Of a DNA stretch of 64,000 nucleotides, positions 18,002 through 26,440 are shown piece after piece. The DNA is taken from the NCBI RefSeq assembly GCF_015594625.1, contig NZ_JADNRQ010000003.1, forward strand, positions 1-64,000. The letters run 5' to 3'. The notes beneath the pieces were generated by a model, which was not told where the DNA came from, did no database searches, and was given only the letters and a program-made list of their open reading frames with translations. Each line of letters starts with the position of its first letter. Position 1 is the stretch's first letter. This DNA is from Desulfallas sp. Bu1-1 (GTDB lineage Bacteria > Bacillota > Desulfotomaculia > Desulfotomaculales > Desulfallaceae). A program made the position numbers and the translations under genes.

Positions 18002-18335
18002 CAGTTGAAATATGGGAAAAACAGTGAAGGGGAGTATTAGTTCGCGGCGCTCGCAGAGAGCCGCCGGTTGGTGCGAGGCGGTGGGTCAAGCGGATGAACT
18101 CGCCCCGGAGTTGCCCGGATGAATTTAGTATTCCGGGCCGGTGTATGCCGTTATTTACGTTAAGTGGTTAAAGTCACGGGGCTGTGGCGCAGAGGGAGCG
18201 CGCTTCCTTGGCATGGAAGAGGACGCGGGTTCGAGTCCCGCCAGCTCCACCAGTTTGACTTTATCAATTAGGGTGGTACCACGGGTAAACCTCTCGTCCC
18301 TAAACAGGATGAGGGGTTTACTTGCTTTTATGGGA
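18002..18335 (+). promoter_or_regulatory. Leucine-type T-box leader with an internal tRNA gene
   Basis: T-box RNAs read uncharged tRNA and control transcription. Stem I is recognisable: GAGTA near 18032, AGAGAGCCG...GGTTGGTGCGAGG at the tip, and GAA-CTC at 18096-18101, so the likely specifier is CTC (Leu). A stem GCCCGGA/TCCGGGC follows. The antiterminator uses TTAGGG (18268-18273), the T-box GGTGGTACCACGG and CCCTAA (18298-18303). The competing terminator is a 15-bp stem GTAAACC.../...GGTTTAC ending near 18322. Between stem III and the antiterminator sits a complete tRNA-Ala (18178-18252) on an 8-bp stem TAAAGTCA/TGACTTTA. The next gene is an acyl-CoA synthetase, not leuS. Confidence 0.85.
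18178..18252 (+). tRNA. tRNA-Ala (anticodon GGC)
   Basis: A full 75-nt cloverleaf: acceptor GGGGCTG with CAGCTCC, including the G3-U70 wobble that defines alanine tRNA; D stem GCGC/GCGC with a 7-nt loop; anticodon stem CTTCC/GGAAG with loop TTGGCAT; T stem GCGGG/CCCGC around TTCGAGT; discriminator A and encoded CCA. It is in the same direction as the T-box leader that surrounds it. It has no promoter of its own that I can see, so it is probably released from the leader transcript. Confidence 0.93.
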
Positions 18336-18376
18336 TAAACCGGATTTCAGGATAACTTTTCTGCTGAGAATGGGGG

Positions 18377-20047
18377 ATGACAACTTTGGGAGAAAACATA
18401 CAAATCACCATCGGGGATTTGTTGGACCGCTCGGCGGGCAGGTACCCGCATAATGAAGCGCTGGTCTACCCCGGTAGAAACTTGAGATATACATACCGCC
18501 AATTTCAGCACGAGTGCAACAGGGTGGCCAAGGGATTGATGGCTCTCGGCATCAAGCGGGGCGAGCATATCGCCATCATGGCGCCCAACCTGCCCCAGTG
18601 GGTGCTGGCTCAGTTTGCCAGCGCCAAGATGGGCGCCGTGCTGGTTACGGTCAATACCAATTACAAGGTATTCGAGCTGGAATACCTGCTGCGCCACTCC
18701 GACGCCACGACATTGATATTTTCCGCCGGGATCAAGGACTCCAATTACCTGGAAATGGTTTGTGAATTGTGCCCGGAGCTGGAAAACAGCATGCCCGGCA
18801 GGTTGAACAGTAAAAAACTGCCCATGTTGAGAAATGTTGTGTTTATCGGTGAGAACCCGGCGCCCGGGATTTTCACCTGGGATGAAATGCTTGAAATGGG
18901 TGAGGGGATTTCCGATGAAGAGCTGGCGGCCCGGCAGGATTCCCTCGATCCGGATGATGTCATCAACATGCAATACACTTCTGGAACCACGGGTTTCCCC
19001 AAGGGAGTCATGCTTTCGCATAAAAACCTGGTGGGCAATGCCGTGAGCATAGGGAAATGCATGAATTTCGGACCGGATGACCGGCTGTGCATACCGGTGC
19101 CGCTGTTTCACTGCTTTGGGTGCGTGCTGGGCACCCTGACCTGCGTGACGGCTTCGGCCACCATGGTAATGATTGAATCATTCAACCCCGTAACGGTGCT
19201 GGAGGCGGTGGAAAGGGAAAGGTGCACCGCGCTGCACGGGGTTCCCACCATGTTTATCACGGAACTGGAGGTATTGGAAAACCGGCGCTACGACACTTCA
19301 TCGCTACGCACCGGCATCATGGCCGGGGCGCCCTGCCCCATTGAAGTGATGCGGGCCGTGGTGGAAAAAATGGGCATGCGGGAAATAGTGATTACCTACG
19401 GTCAGACCGAAGCCGCACCGGGCATCACCATGACCAGGGTGGACGATCCCCTGGAAATAAGGGTATCCACGGTGGGCAAGGCGCTGGAAGGCGTGGAGGT
19501 GAAGGTGGTCGACCCGGCAACCGGCCGGGAGTTGCCCGCGGGCTGCCAGGGGGAAATCTGCGCCCGGGGTTACAACGTGATGAAGGGCTACTACAAAATG
19601 CCGGAGGCCACAGCCGCCGCCATTGACGAGGACGGCTGGCTGCACACCGGCGACCTGGGCATTATGGACGAAAACGGTTACCTGCGCATTACCGGCAGGA
19701 TCAAGGATATGATCATCCGGGGCGGGGAGAATATCTATCCCAGGGAAGTGGAGGAATTTTTGTATACCCATCCCCAGGTGAAGGATGTTCAGGTTGTCGG
19801 CGTGCCCAGCGCTAAGTACGGCGAGGAAGTGATGGCTTTTATCCAGTTGAAGGAGGGGGCCATGGTCAGCGAGGATGAGATTAAAGAATTTTGTGAAGGT
19901 AAGATAGCCCGGTATAAAATACCCTCGTATATTCATTTTGTAACCGCTTTTCCCACCACCGCCAACGGCAAGGTACAGAAGTTCAAACTGCGGGAAATGG
20001 GCATCAAGTTGGCCCGGCTGGATGAAGATATGCTGGGCACCGCCTGA
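18377..20047 (+). CDS. AMP-forming acyl-CoA synthetase (medium/long-chain type)
   Basis: It activates a carboxylic acid through an acyl-AMP to the CoA thioester. The 556-residue protein has all ANL-superfamily motifs: YTSGTTGFPKGVMLSH (P-loop), YGQTEAAPGIT, GWLHTGDLG, GRIKDMIIRGGENIYP and the C-terminal catalytic Lys in TANGKVQKFKLRE. The substrate cannot be told. ATG 18377 touches its G-run. TTG 18386, 9 nt after GGGGG, may be the true start. It follows the Leu T-box directly, an odd target for it, and probably was inserted between the T-box and leuS. Confidence 0.92.
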   Translation: MTTLGENIQITIGDLLDRSAGRYPHNEALVYPGRNLRYTYRQFQHECNRVAKGLMALGIKRGEHIAIMAPNLPQWVLAQFASAKMGAVLVTVNTNYKVFELEYLLRHSDATTLIFSAGIKDSNYLEMVCELCPELENSMPGRLNSKKLPMLRNVVFIGENPAPGIFTWDEMLEMGEGISDEELAARQDSLDPDDVINMQYTSGTTGFPKGVMLSHKNLVGNAVSIGKCMNFGPDDRLCIPVPLFHCFGCVLGTLTCVTASATMVMIESFNPVTVLEAVERERCTALHGVPTMFITELEVLENRRYDTSSLRTGIMAGAPCPIEVMRAVVEKMGMREIVITYGQTEAAPGITMTRVDDPLEIRVSTVGKALEGVEVKVVDPATGRELPAGCQGEICARGYNVMKGYYKMPEATAAAIDEDGWLHTGDLGIMDENGYLRITGRIKDMIIRGGENIYPREVEEFLYTHPQVKDVQVVGVPSAKYGEEVMAFIQLKEGAMVSEDEIKEFCEGKIARYKIPSYIHFVTAFPTTANGKVQKFKLREMGIKLARLDEDMLGTA

Positions 20048-20113
20048 GCGGAACCGGCCCGGTTTTCGTTTATACCGGCCTGACCGGGTGAACCCGGAGT
20101 ATGGCCGTAGAAT

Positions 20114-20142
20114 TTGTTTATTGTGACAAAATATGATAATAT
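20114..20142 (+). promoter_or_regulatory. Predicted leuS promoter
   Basis: TTGTTT (20114-20119), 17 bp, TAATAT (20137-20142). It lies in the gap after the acyl-CoA synthetase and would give leuS its own leader of about 140 nt. Confidence 0.5.
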
Positions 20143-20196
20143 ACAGAGATGAAAATGTAGCTAAGCCGTTAAGCCATATCGCTTCTTGGATCCGAG

Positions 20197-20250
20197 CCGG
20201 CAGGCCTGTTTTCGACCGGTAGTTAAAACAGGAAGCCGGTTTTAATTTTG
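20197..20250 (+). terminator. Attenuator-like hairpin in the leuS leader
   Basis: CCGGC + CCTGTTTT (20197-20212) pairs with AAAACAGG + GCCGG (20225-20239) around a small internal loop, then TTTTAATTTT. It lies after the predicted leuS promoter and before the coding start, so it would reduce leuS transcription unless relieved. No T-box sequence is present here. Confidence 0.55.
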
Positions 20251-20287
20251 GTAATTTTTTCAGTTCAAGGTGAAACGGGAGGAAGCC

Positions 20288-22771
20288 ATGATAGACCGTT
20301 ACGACTTTAAACAAATCGAAGCCAAATGGCAAAAAAAATGGGCGGAACAAGATATGTACGCGGTGCCGGATTTCAGCGACCGGCCCAACTACTACTGCCT
20401 GGAGATGTTCCCTTATCCTTCGGGCAAGCTGCACATGGGCCACGTGCGCAATTACTCCATCGGAGACGTGGTGGCTCGCTTTAAAACAATGCAGGGTTTC
20501 AACGTGCTGCACCCAATGGGTTGGGACGCTTTCGGGCTGCCGGCGGAAAACGCCGCCATCAAGCACGGCGCGTTGCACCCGGCCCGGTGGACCATGGACA
20601 ACATCGATGCCATGCGGGCCCAGCTAAAGCAGTTGGGCATCAGCTACGACTGGAACCGGGAGGTGGCCACCTGCCACCCCGGCTATTACAAGTGGACCCA
20701 GTGGCTGTTCCTGCAGTTGTACCACCGGGGGTTGGCTTACAAGAAAAAAGCGGCCGTGAACTGGTGCCCTTCCTGCGCCACCGTGCTGGCCAACGAACAG
20801 GTCAAGGAGGGCGCCTGCGAGCGCTGCAAGAGCGACGTGGAAAAACGCGAGCTGGAACAGTGGTTCTTTAAAATTACCGATTACGCCGACCGGCTGCTGG
20901 CCGATCTCGACAAGTTGGAAGGATGGCCGGAAAAGGTTAAAATTATGCAGGAAAACTGGATCGGCCGCAGCGAGGGCGCGGAAATCACCTTCGACATCGA
21001 GGGGCAAGATGAAACCATCACCGTTTTTACCACCCGGCCGGATACCATCTACGGCGTCACCTACATGGTTTTGGCCCCGGAGCACCCGCTGGTGGAGAAA
21101 TTAATCGAAGGAAAACCGCAGGCCCAAGAAATCAGGGATTTTATAGCCGGGGTGCGCAACCTGAGCGAACTGGCCCGCACCTCCACGGAAGCGGAAAAAA
21201 TCGGGCTGTTTACCGGCGCTTATTGCGTCAACCCGGTGAACGGGGAGAAGGTGCCCATCCTGGTGGGTAACTACGTGCTGATGGAATACGGCACCGGCGC
21301 GGTGATGGGCGTGCCGGCCCACGACCAGCGGGACTTTGAATTCGCCCGCAAATATGGCCTGCCTATCCGGGTGGTGATTCAACCCCGGGGCGAAGCCCTC
21401 GACCCCGATACCATGACCGGAGCTTATACCGGCGAGGGGGCGATGGTCAACTCCGGGCCGTTTGACGGCACCCCGAACAAGGAGGGTATCGGCGCCGTTA
21501 TCCGCTTTCTGGAGGAAAAGGGAGTGGGGCGTGGTACGGTCAATTACCGGTTGCGCGACTGGCTGATTTCCAGGCAGCGTTACTGGGGGGCGCCCATCCC
21601 AATCGTTTACTGCGATAAGTGCGGCGTGGTGCCGGTGCCCGAGGAGGATCTGCCCGTGCTGCTGCCCATGGACGTGGCCTTTAAACCCACGGGGCGGTCG
21701 CCGTTGGAGGATCATCCCGCCTTCGTGCACACAACCTGCCCGGCCTGCGGGGGCCCCGCCCGCCGGGAAACCGATACCATGGACACTTTCATGTGCTCAT
21801 CATGGTATTATTACCGTTACACCAGCCCCCGGGACGAAAACAACGCCTGGGACCCCGAAAAGGTCAGGGCTTGGCTGCCCGTCGACCAGTACATCGGCGG
21901 TGTGGAGCATGCCATTTTGCACCTCTTGTACAGCAGGTTCTTCACCAAGGTGCTGTACGACATGGGGCTTGTAGACAACGAGGAACCTTTTACCAATTTG
22001 CTCACCCAGGGCATGGTGCTCAAGGATGGGGCCAAGATGAGCAAATCCAAGGGCAACGTGGTGAGCCCGGAAGACATCGTGGCCGCTTACGGGGCCGACA
22101 CCGCCCGGCTGTTCATCCTGTTCGCCTCGCCGCCCGAGCGCGACCTTGAATGGAGCGACCAGGGAGTGGAAGGGTGCTACCGCTTCCTGAACCGGGTCTG
22201 GCGCCTGGTGGCGCCCCTGGGCGACTCCCTGGCCGGTGCCGGGTTGGCAAACCCCTCCGGGCTGGTGGGGGTTAACAGGGATATGCGCCGGATGACCCAC
22301 CTGGCCATAAAGAAGGTAACCGAGGACGTGGGCAACCGGTTTAATTTCAACACGGCGGTCAGCGCCATCATGGAGCTGGTCAACGCCATGTACCAGTTCC
22401 GGGAGGTGCCCGAGTCCGACCGCGACCCCGGGGTAATGCGGGAGGCGGTGGACGCGCTGCTGCTGCTGCTCGCGCCCTTTGCCCCGCACATCACTGAAGA
22501 ACTGTGGGAGATCACCGGGCACGAGGGCAGCATTCACGCCCAGCCCTGGCCGGCATACGATCCCGAGGCCATCGTGGAGGATGAAATTACCATCGTGGTG
22601 CAGATCAACGGCAGGGTGCGCGACCGGATGCTGGTGCCGGCCGGCATCAAACCCGACGCCATGCAGGAACTGGTGATGCAGCAGGAGCGGGTCAAGGAAC
22701 TCATCGGCGATAAAAAGGTGGTCAAAATAATCCCGGTACCGGGCAAGCTGGTGAATATCGTGGTCAAGTAA
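20288..22771 (+). CDS. leuS: Leucyl-tRNA synthetase
   Basis: It charges tRNA-Leu. From ATG 20288, which follows GGGAGGA, it has 827 residues, normal for bacterial LeuRS. Visible are the HIGH-type motif HMGH in [16 protein letters not shown], a zinc-type module (CPSC...CERC), the CP1 editing domain with TTRPDTIYG and [32 protein letters not shown], and the C-terminal RVRDRM region. An upstream GTG at 20270 is in frame but precedes the SD. A strong terminator follows. Confidence 0.98.
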   Translation: MIDRYDFKQIEAKWQKKWAEQDMYAVPDFSDRPNYYCLEMFPYPSGKLHMGHVRNYSIGDVVARFKTMQGFNVLHPMGWDAFGLPAENAAIKHGALHPARWTMDNIDAMRAQLKQLGISYDWNREVATCHPGYYKWTQWLFLQLYHRGLAYKKKAAVNWCPSCATVLANEQVKEGACERCKSDVEKRELEQWFFKITDYADRLLADLDKLEGWPEKVKIMQENWIGRSEGAEITFDIEGQDETITVFTTRPDTIYGVTYMVLAPEHPLVEKLIEGKPQAQEIRDFIAGVRNLSELARTSTEAEKIGLFTGAYCVNPVNGEKVPILVGNYVLMEYGTGAVMGVPAHDQRDFEFARKYGLPIRVVIQPRGEALDPDTMTGAYTGEGAMVNSGPFDGTPNKEGIGAVIRFLEEKGVGRGTVNYRLRDWLISRQRYWGAPIPIVYCDKCGVVPVPEEDLPVLLPMDVAFKPTGRSPLEDHPAFVHTTCPACGGPARRETDTMDTFMCSSWYYYRYTSPRDENNAWDPEKVRAWLPVDQYIGGVEHAILHLLYSRFFTKVLYDMGLVDNEEPFTNLLTQGMVLKDGAKMSKSKGNVVSPEDIVAAYGADTARLFILFASPPERDLEWSDQGVEGCYRFLNRVWRLVAPLGDSLAGAGLANPSGLVGVNRDMRRMTHLAIKKVTEDVGNRFNFNTAVSAIMELVNAMYQFREVPESDRDPGVMREAVDALLLLLAPFAPHITEELWEITGHEGSIHAQPWPAYDPEAIVEDEITIVVQINGRVRDRMLVPAGIKPDAMQELVMQQERVKELIGDKKVVKIIPVPGKLVNIVVK

Positions 22772-22778
22772 ATATCAA

Positions 22779-22812
22779 AAAAGTGGGCAGGTTGAAGCAT
22801 CTGCCCACTTTT
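22779..22812 (+). terminator. Terminator between leuS and the LCP gene
   Basis: A 12-bp perfect stem AAAAGTGGGCAG/CTGCCCACTTTT with a 10-nt loop. The A/T ends let it work in both directions, for leuS and for the convergent gene at 22848. Confidence 0.85.
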
Positions 22813-22847
22813 AATCTCTGAAATACATTAGCAGACCAAGCCACAAA

Positions 22848-23609
22848 TTACGAAGTTACCTCCTTTAAAGTCCGCGTCCAGGCGTCGGGGTTGACCCGGT
22901 GATATTTACGGCTGCCGTTTACAAGAATTTGGCCCGGCACCGCCTTTTTTTGCAGCACTTCCGGTCCGCGGTAGCGAATCACCCGGTAAAAGGCCATTAA
23001 ATGCCTCGGGCCGATGTCACTGTCCACCTGGGAACTGAAAATCCAGACCACCTTGGGAATCTTTAGCAGCAAGGCCGGCGTGATCATGGCGCCCGCCAGC
23101 TGCCTTATTTCAACCTGCAGGTTCACCGGGCCGTTGATATAATTGCCTTCAAAAACGTCCACAAGAGTGGTTTTTTTACCGTTCATGTCAATCCGGCCGA
23201 TTATGCCGCTGATATTCACCAGCGTCCGCTGATCTACGCTGATAAAAGCCCCGATGGAAGTCTTGAACAACTTTTCCAGCTGCCGGACAAGATTTTCCCG
23301 GCCATACCGGTAGTAAAAGTCCTCCGCGGTTAATGATCCCCGTTCGCTGTCAATCAGTGTATGCTTTGGCACGGATACAATTCCGACGGGACCGTTTTTT
23401 TCGGGGAAAAAAGTCAGGTTGATCGCTTTAAGTGTTGGCCCGTCGGTCCACAGGATAATAACGCTTTCCGGGGTGTCGTTTAGATCCTGATTTAATTCTG
23501 CGCCGGCTGTCGCAAGGAATGCAAGATTGAGTATTATGGCCAGCGCCGTTGCCGCTGCAACCACTCGCACGATCCATTCTCCCTTCACCATAGCAAGCTG
23601 TTTGTGCAA
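22848..23609 (-). CDS. LytR-CpsA-Psr (LCP)-like membrane-anchored protein, reduced
   Basis: LCP proteins attach polymers to peptidoglycan. The 253-residue protein has one N-terminal membrane segment (VVAAATALAIILNLAFLATAG). An LCP-like domain follows (VSVPKHTLID, FISVDQRTLVNISGIIG, GPRHLMAFYRVIRYRG). The usual arginine-rich catalytic motifs are weak and the domain is short, so activity is doubtful. In relatives an LCP gene lies between yqeK and rsfS; here it is downstream and inverted. TTG 23609 has no clear SD; ATG 23591 is an alternative. Confidence 0.6.
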   Translation of the reverse strand: MHKQLAMVKGEWIVRVVAAATALAIILNLAFLATAGAELNQDLNDTPESVIILWTDGPTLKAINLTFFPEKNGPVGIVSVPKHTLIDSERGSLTAEDFYYRYGRENLVRQLEKLFKTSIGAFISVDQRTLVNISGIIGRIDMNGKKTTLVDVFEGNYINGPVNLQVEIRQLAGAMITPALLLKIPKVVWIFSSQVDSDIGPRHLMAFYRVIRYRGPEVLQKKAVPGQILVNGSRKYHRVNPDAWTRTLKEVTS

Positions 23610-23732
23610 CTATATGTCATTTTTTCCGGTATAAACCGGGATAATACAGGCTTGCCATAAGAAACCGCCGGAGCGCAAGATGCAGGCCGGTTTTTGCAGC
23701 AAAATCAAAGTAAAAGTATTTAAGGGAAAGGG

Positions 23733-23960
23733 CTAATAATAAAATTCGGTTGGCGGGTTGGTGCTATAGCTTTTGATGCAGCGGCCGTGGGAGGAACGGA
23801 AAAGGTCCCTGTACAGGCGGTCGAAATCTTCCCGGGAAAGGCAGATATAACCGTCGGTATTGGCGAGATAACCGTTTACGAACAGGTTGAAAAAAACATG
23901 GCACCTGGTTATTTTGGTAATGGAAAGATGGTATTCATTGGTTGGCGATAACGTCTTCAT
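23733..23960 (-). CDS. Small conserved protein, paralogue of the gene at 57780
   Basis: A 75-residue unknown protein. The block FVNGYLANTDGYICL then DRLYRDLFRSSHGRCIK matches FINGILVNPEGLIRL and DRLFRDLFKGSRGRCVR in the protein at 57780-57971. That shared pattern supports real coding. No SD is obvious before ATG 23960, so the N-terminus may be shorter. No function is known to me. Confidence 0.6.
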   Translation of the reverse strand: MKTLSPTNEYHLSITKITRCHVFFNLFVNGYLANTDGYICLSREDFDRLYRDLFRSSHGRCIKSYSTNPPTEFYY

Positions 23961-24080
23961 AGATACATCGTATCAGAAGATCCAAAGCAAAACAACAGGT
24001 GAAATAGCCCTGGCGGGCAGGGACTTCTCGTCCGGGAAGTTAAAAATCTCTCCGGATTCGGACCGGGGCAATATTTTATA

Positions 24081-24109
24081 TTGACAGCAAGAGCGCAGGG
24101 GTATATACT
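24081..24109 (+). promoter_or_regulatory. Sigma-A promoter of hisG
   Basis: A perfect TTGACA (24081-24086), 17 bp, and TATACT (24104-24109), 63 bp before the hisG start. Confidence 0.8.
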
Positions 24110-24171
24110 GTTTAAAGTATGCTTTAACATGCTAAATAGATAACGAGGTAAAGTAAGGAGGACTTGAAGTT

Positions 24172-25050
24172 ATGAGCTTGAAGAAACTGAGACTGGGCCT
24201 GCCCAAGGGCAGCCTGCAGGAATCAACGTTTCAGCTGTTTAAACGAGCTGGATTCAATATTTCGGTACGCAGCCGTTCGTACTATCCTTCCATAGACGAC
24301 CCGGAAATTGAAGTGGTGCTCATGCGCGCCCAGGAAATTCCCCGTTACGTGAACGAAGGGGTGCTGGACGCCGGTCTCAGCGGGCTGGACTGGATCCTGG
24401 AAAACGAGGCCGATGTGGTGGAAGTGGCCGATTTGGTCTATTCCAAGCAAACCACCAATCCCATCCGGGTGGTGATCGCGGTGGCGGAAAACAGCAACAT
24501 CAACTCGGTTCAGGACCTGCAGGGTAAGCGCATTGCCACCGAACTGGTGCGGTTGACCCGTAATTACCTGGCTAAAAACGGCGTAAGCGCCACAGTGGAG
24601 TTCAGTTACGGCGCAACCGAGGTCAAGGTGCCCGACCTGGTTGACGCCATCGTTGACATCACGGAAACGGGCAGCTCCCTGCGCGCCAACAAGCTGCGGG
24701 TCATCGACACCATTTTGGAATCCACCACTAAATTGCATGCCAACAAGCAGGCCTGGGAGGACCCCTTCAAAAGAGAAAAACTGCAGAACCTTGCGGTGTT
24801 GTTGCTGGGCGCGCTGCTGGCCGATTCCAAAGTGGGGCTGAAGATGAATGTGCCCAAAGACAAGCTGGACGATGTGCTGGCCATATTGCCGGCGATGAAG
24901 CACCCCACGGTATCCCAGTTGATCAATAGCGACTGGTTGGCCATCGAGGCTGTGCTGCTGGAAAAACAGGTTCGTGACCTGATCCCCGCCTTAAAGCGGG
25001 CCGGCGCCCAGGATATTATCGAATACCCCCTTAATAAGGTGATTCCCTAA
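24172..25050 (+). CDS. hisG: ATP phosphoribosyltransferase, long form
   Basis: First and feedback-controlled step of histidine synthesis: ATP plus PRPP to phosphoribosyl-ATP. The 292 residues fit the long HisG with its own C-terminal regulatory domain. N-terminal [22 protein letters not shown] and the PRPP-loop-like [15 protein letters not shown] are family motifs. AAGGAGG lies 10 nt before ATG. No other his gene is in the window, so hisG stands alone behind its own promoter. Confidence 0.95.
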   Translation: MSLKKLRLGLPKGSLQESTFQLFKRAGFNISVRSRSYYPSIDDPEIEVVLMRAQEIPRYVNEGVLDAGLSGLDWILENEADVVEVADLVYSKQTTNPIRVVIAVAENSNINSVQDLQGKRIATELVRLTRNYLAKNGVSATVEFSYGATEVKVPDLVDAIVDITETGSSLRANKLRVIDTILESTTKLHANKQAWEDPFKREKLQNLAVLLLGALLADSKVGLKMNVPKDKLDDVLAILPAMKHPTVSQLINSDWLAIEAVLLEKQVRDLIPALKRAGAQDIIEYPLNKVIP

Positions 25051-25118
25051 TCATAATGGTCGGTTGCGGAGGCGATCCGGCGTTATTTCGGAGTGTGTTG
25101 AACCACCGGGGCGGTTAT

Positions 25119-25166
25119 AAAAAAACGGGGAGGCAGGTGAAAAAAACTTTCCCGTTTTTATTTTTT
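25119..25166 (+). terminator. hisG terminator
   Basis: AAAAACGGG (25121-25129) pairs with CCCGTTTTT (25151-25159), followed by ATTTTTT. Confidence 0.7.
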
Positions 25167-25276
25167 AACTCAACTGCACAGAATAAGAAAAGGAATAAGG
25201 CATTAAAAAATGGTAACGTTTTGTTGTATATTGTAGTATTATTAAAGGGAACTACCCACCGGGAGGAGAAAGCCTG

Positions 25277-25963
25277 TTGATTCCGTTAAGGGACAGCGCC
25301 AGGTCGAGAACCTTTCCCGTTGTCAACCTGGCCATCATTATTTTAAACCTGGTGATTTACTTTAAGGAAGTAACAGTTGAGCCGTATCGCCTCAACCAGA
25401 TTTTTTATACATACGGTTTAATCCCGGCCGATGTATTGAACACGATTTTCACGGGGGCGCCGCTGACACCGGTGTTGATAAATTTCATCACCGCCACGTT
25501 CATACACGGCGGTTGGGTCCACGTTATCGGCAACATGCTCTTTCTCTGGGTGTTCGGGGATAATGTTGAGGACAGGCTGGGACATTTCAAGTACCTGTTG
25601 TTCTACCTGCTGGCGGGGATTGCGGGCGGGGTGGTTCATGTTATCACCAACCCGGCGTCGACCATTCCGGTTGTGGGCGCCAGCGGCGCCGTGGCCGGAG
25701 TGCTGGGGGCTTACATCATCGCCTTTCCCCGCTCCCGCATTTTGGCCCTGGTGCCCATTATAATTATTTTTACCTTGATGGAGATCCCCGCGGTAATTTT
25801 TATTGCTCTGTGGTTTTTCATCCAGCTGTTCAACGGGGTGGCCTCCCTGGGCGGCGCCGCCAACCCGGTGGCCTGGTGGGCCCATGTGGGCGGGTTTTTA
25901 ATGGGCATGCTGTTAATCAAGATGATGGCGCCGCGGGTGGTCAGGGGTTATTACCGGCCGTAA
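25277..25963 (+). CDS. Rhomboid family intramembrane serine protease
   Basis: Cleaves within membrane helices. The 228-residue protein has about six or seven hydrophobic segments. It carries the rhomboid landmarks HGGWVHVIGNM, the nucleophile Ser in VVGASGAVAGVLG, and the partner His in WWAHVGGFLMG. TTG 25277 follows GGGAGGAG. It is a single gene between terminators. Substrates are unknown. Confidence 0.93.
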   Translation: MIPLRDSARSRTFPVVNLAIIILNLVIYFKEVTVEPYRLNQIFYTYGLIPADVLNTIFTGAPLTPVLINFITATFIHGGWVHVIGNMLFLWVFGDNVEDRLGHFKYLLFYLLAGIAGGVVHVITNPASTIPVVGASGAVAGVLGAYIIAFPRSRILALVPIIIIFTLMEIPAVIFIALWFFIQLFNGVASLGGAANPVAWWAHVGGFLMGMLLIKMMAPRVVRGYYRP

Positions 25964-25981
25964 CAAGCAACAAAAGTGTAA

Positions 25982-26008
25982 AAAGCCGGGGGTAATTTCC
26001 CCGGCTTT
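25982..26008 (+). terminator. Rhomboid gene terminator
   Basis: A 10-bp perfect stem AAAGCCGGGG/CCCCGGCTTT. Confidence 0.75.
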
Positions 26009-26064
26009 AAACCGGACAGGGTTTGACCTGCCGTTGAAGTAAATGATCAGAGGAGAACGTGTTC

Positions 26065-26271
26065 ATGGCCAGACAAATAAAAAGGTTATACCGTTCCAGC
26101 CGCAATTACATGATCGGTGGTGTTTGCGGCGGGCTGGCGGAATACCTTGGCGTAGACCCGACCCTGGTCAGGCTGGTTTATGTACTGGTTTCCGTAGTTT
26201 CCGCCGCATTTCCCGGCATTCTGGTTTACCTGATTGCCTGGCTGGTGATACCCAGGGATTTTACTTGTTAG
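26065..26271 (+). CDS. PspC domain membrane protein
   Basis: A 68-residue protein made almost only of a PspC domain: [26 protein letters not shown] followed in sequence by one transmembrane helix ([20 protein letters not shown]) and AWLVIP. PspC proteins act in membrane-stress signalling. ATG 26065 lies 9 nt after AGGAG and is preferred over GTG 26059. Confidence 0.9.
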   Translation: MARQIKRLYRSSRNYMIGGVCGGLAEYLGVDPTLVRLVYVLVSVVSAAFPGILVYLIAWLVIPRDFTC

Positions 26272-26440
26272 TATTTTGCATATTCTCTCAATTAACAATA
26301 ATTTTAAAAGATGAACTTTCCGGCTGTCCGTTTACTATTTAAACCTCGCTGGATATAATGTTAACAAGCTAATTAACAAAATTTAGATTTATTTTTTGAC
26401 AACTGGTTTAAAATTACATTGAAGCATTGTCGAGGTGAGG

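Noticed and set aside
18141-18338. A 65-codon open frame over the tRNA and T-box
   Set aside because: It runs through the tRNA-Ala and the T-box structures, which explain the sequence better.
19304-20578. A 424-codon reverse-strand open frame
   Set aside because: It is the antisense shadow of the acyl-CoA synthetase and leuS; His/Gly-rich composition typical of shadows in GC-rich genes.
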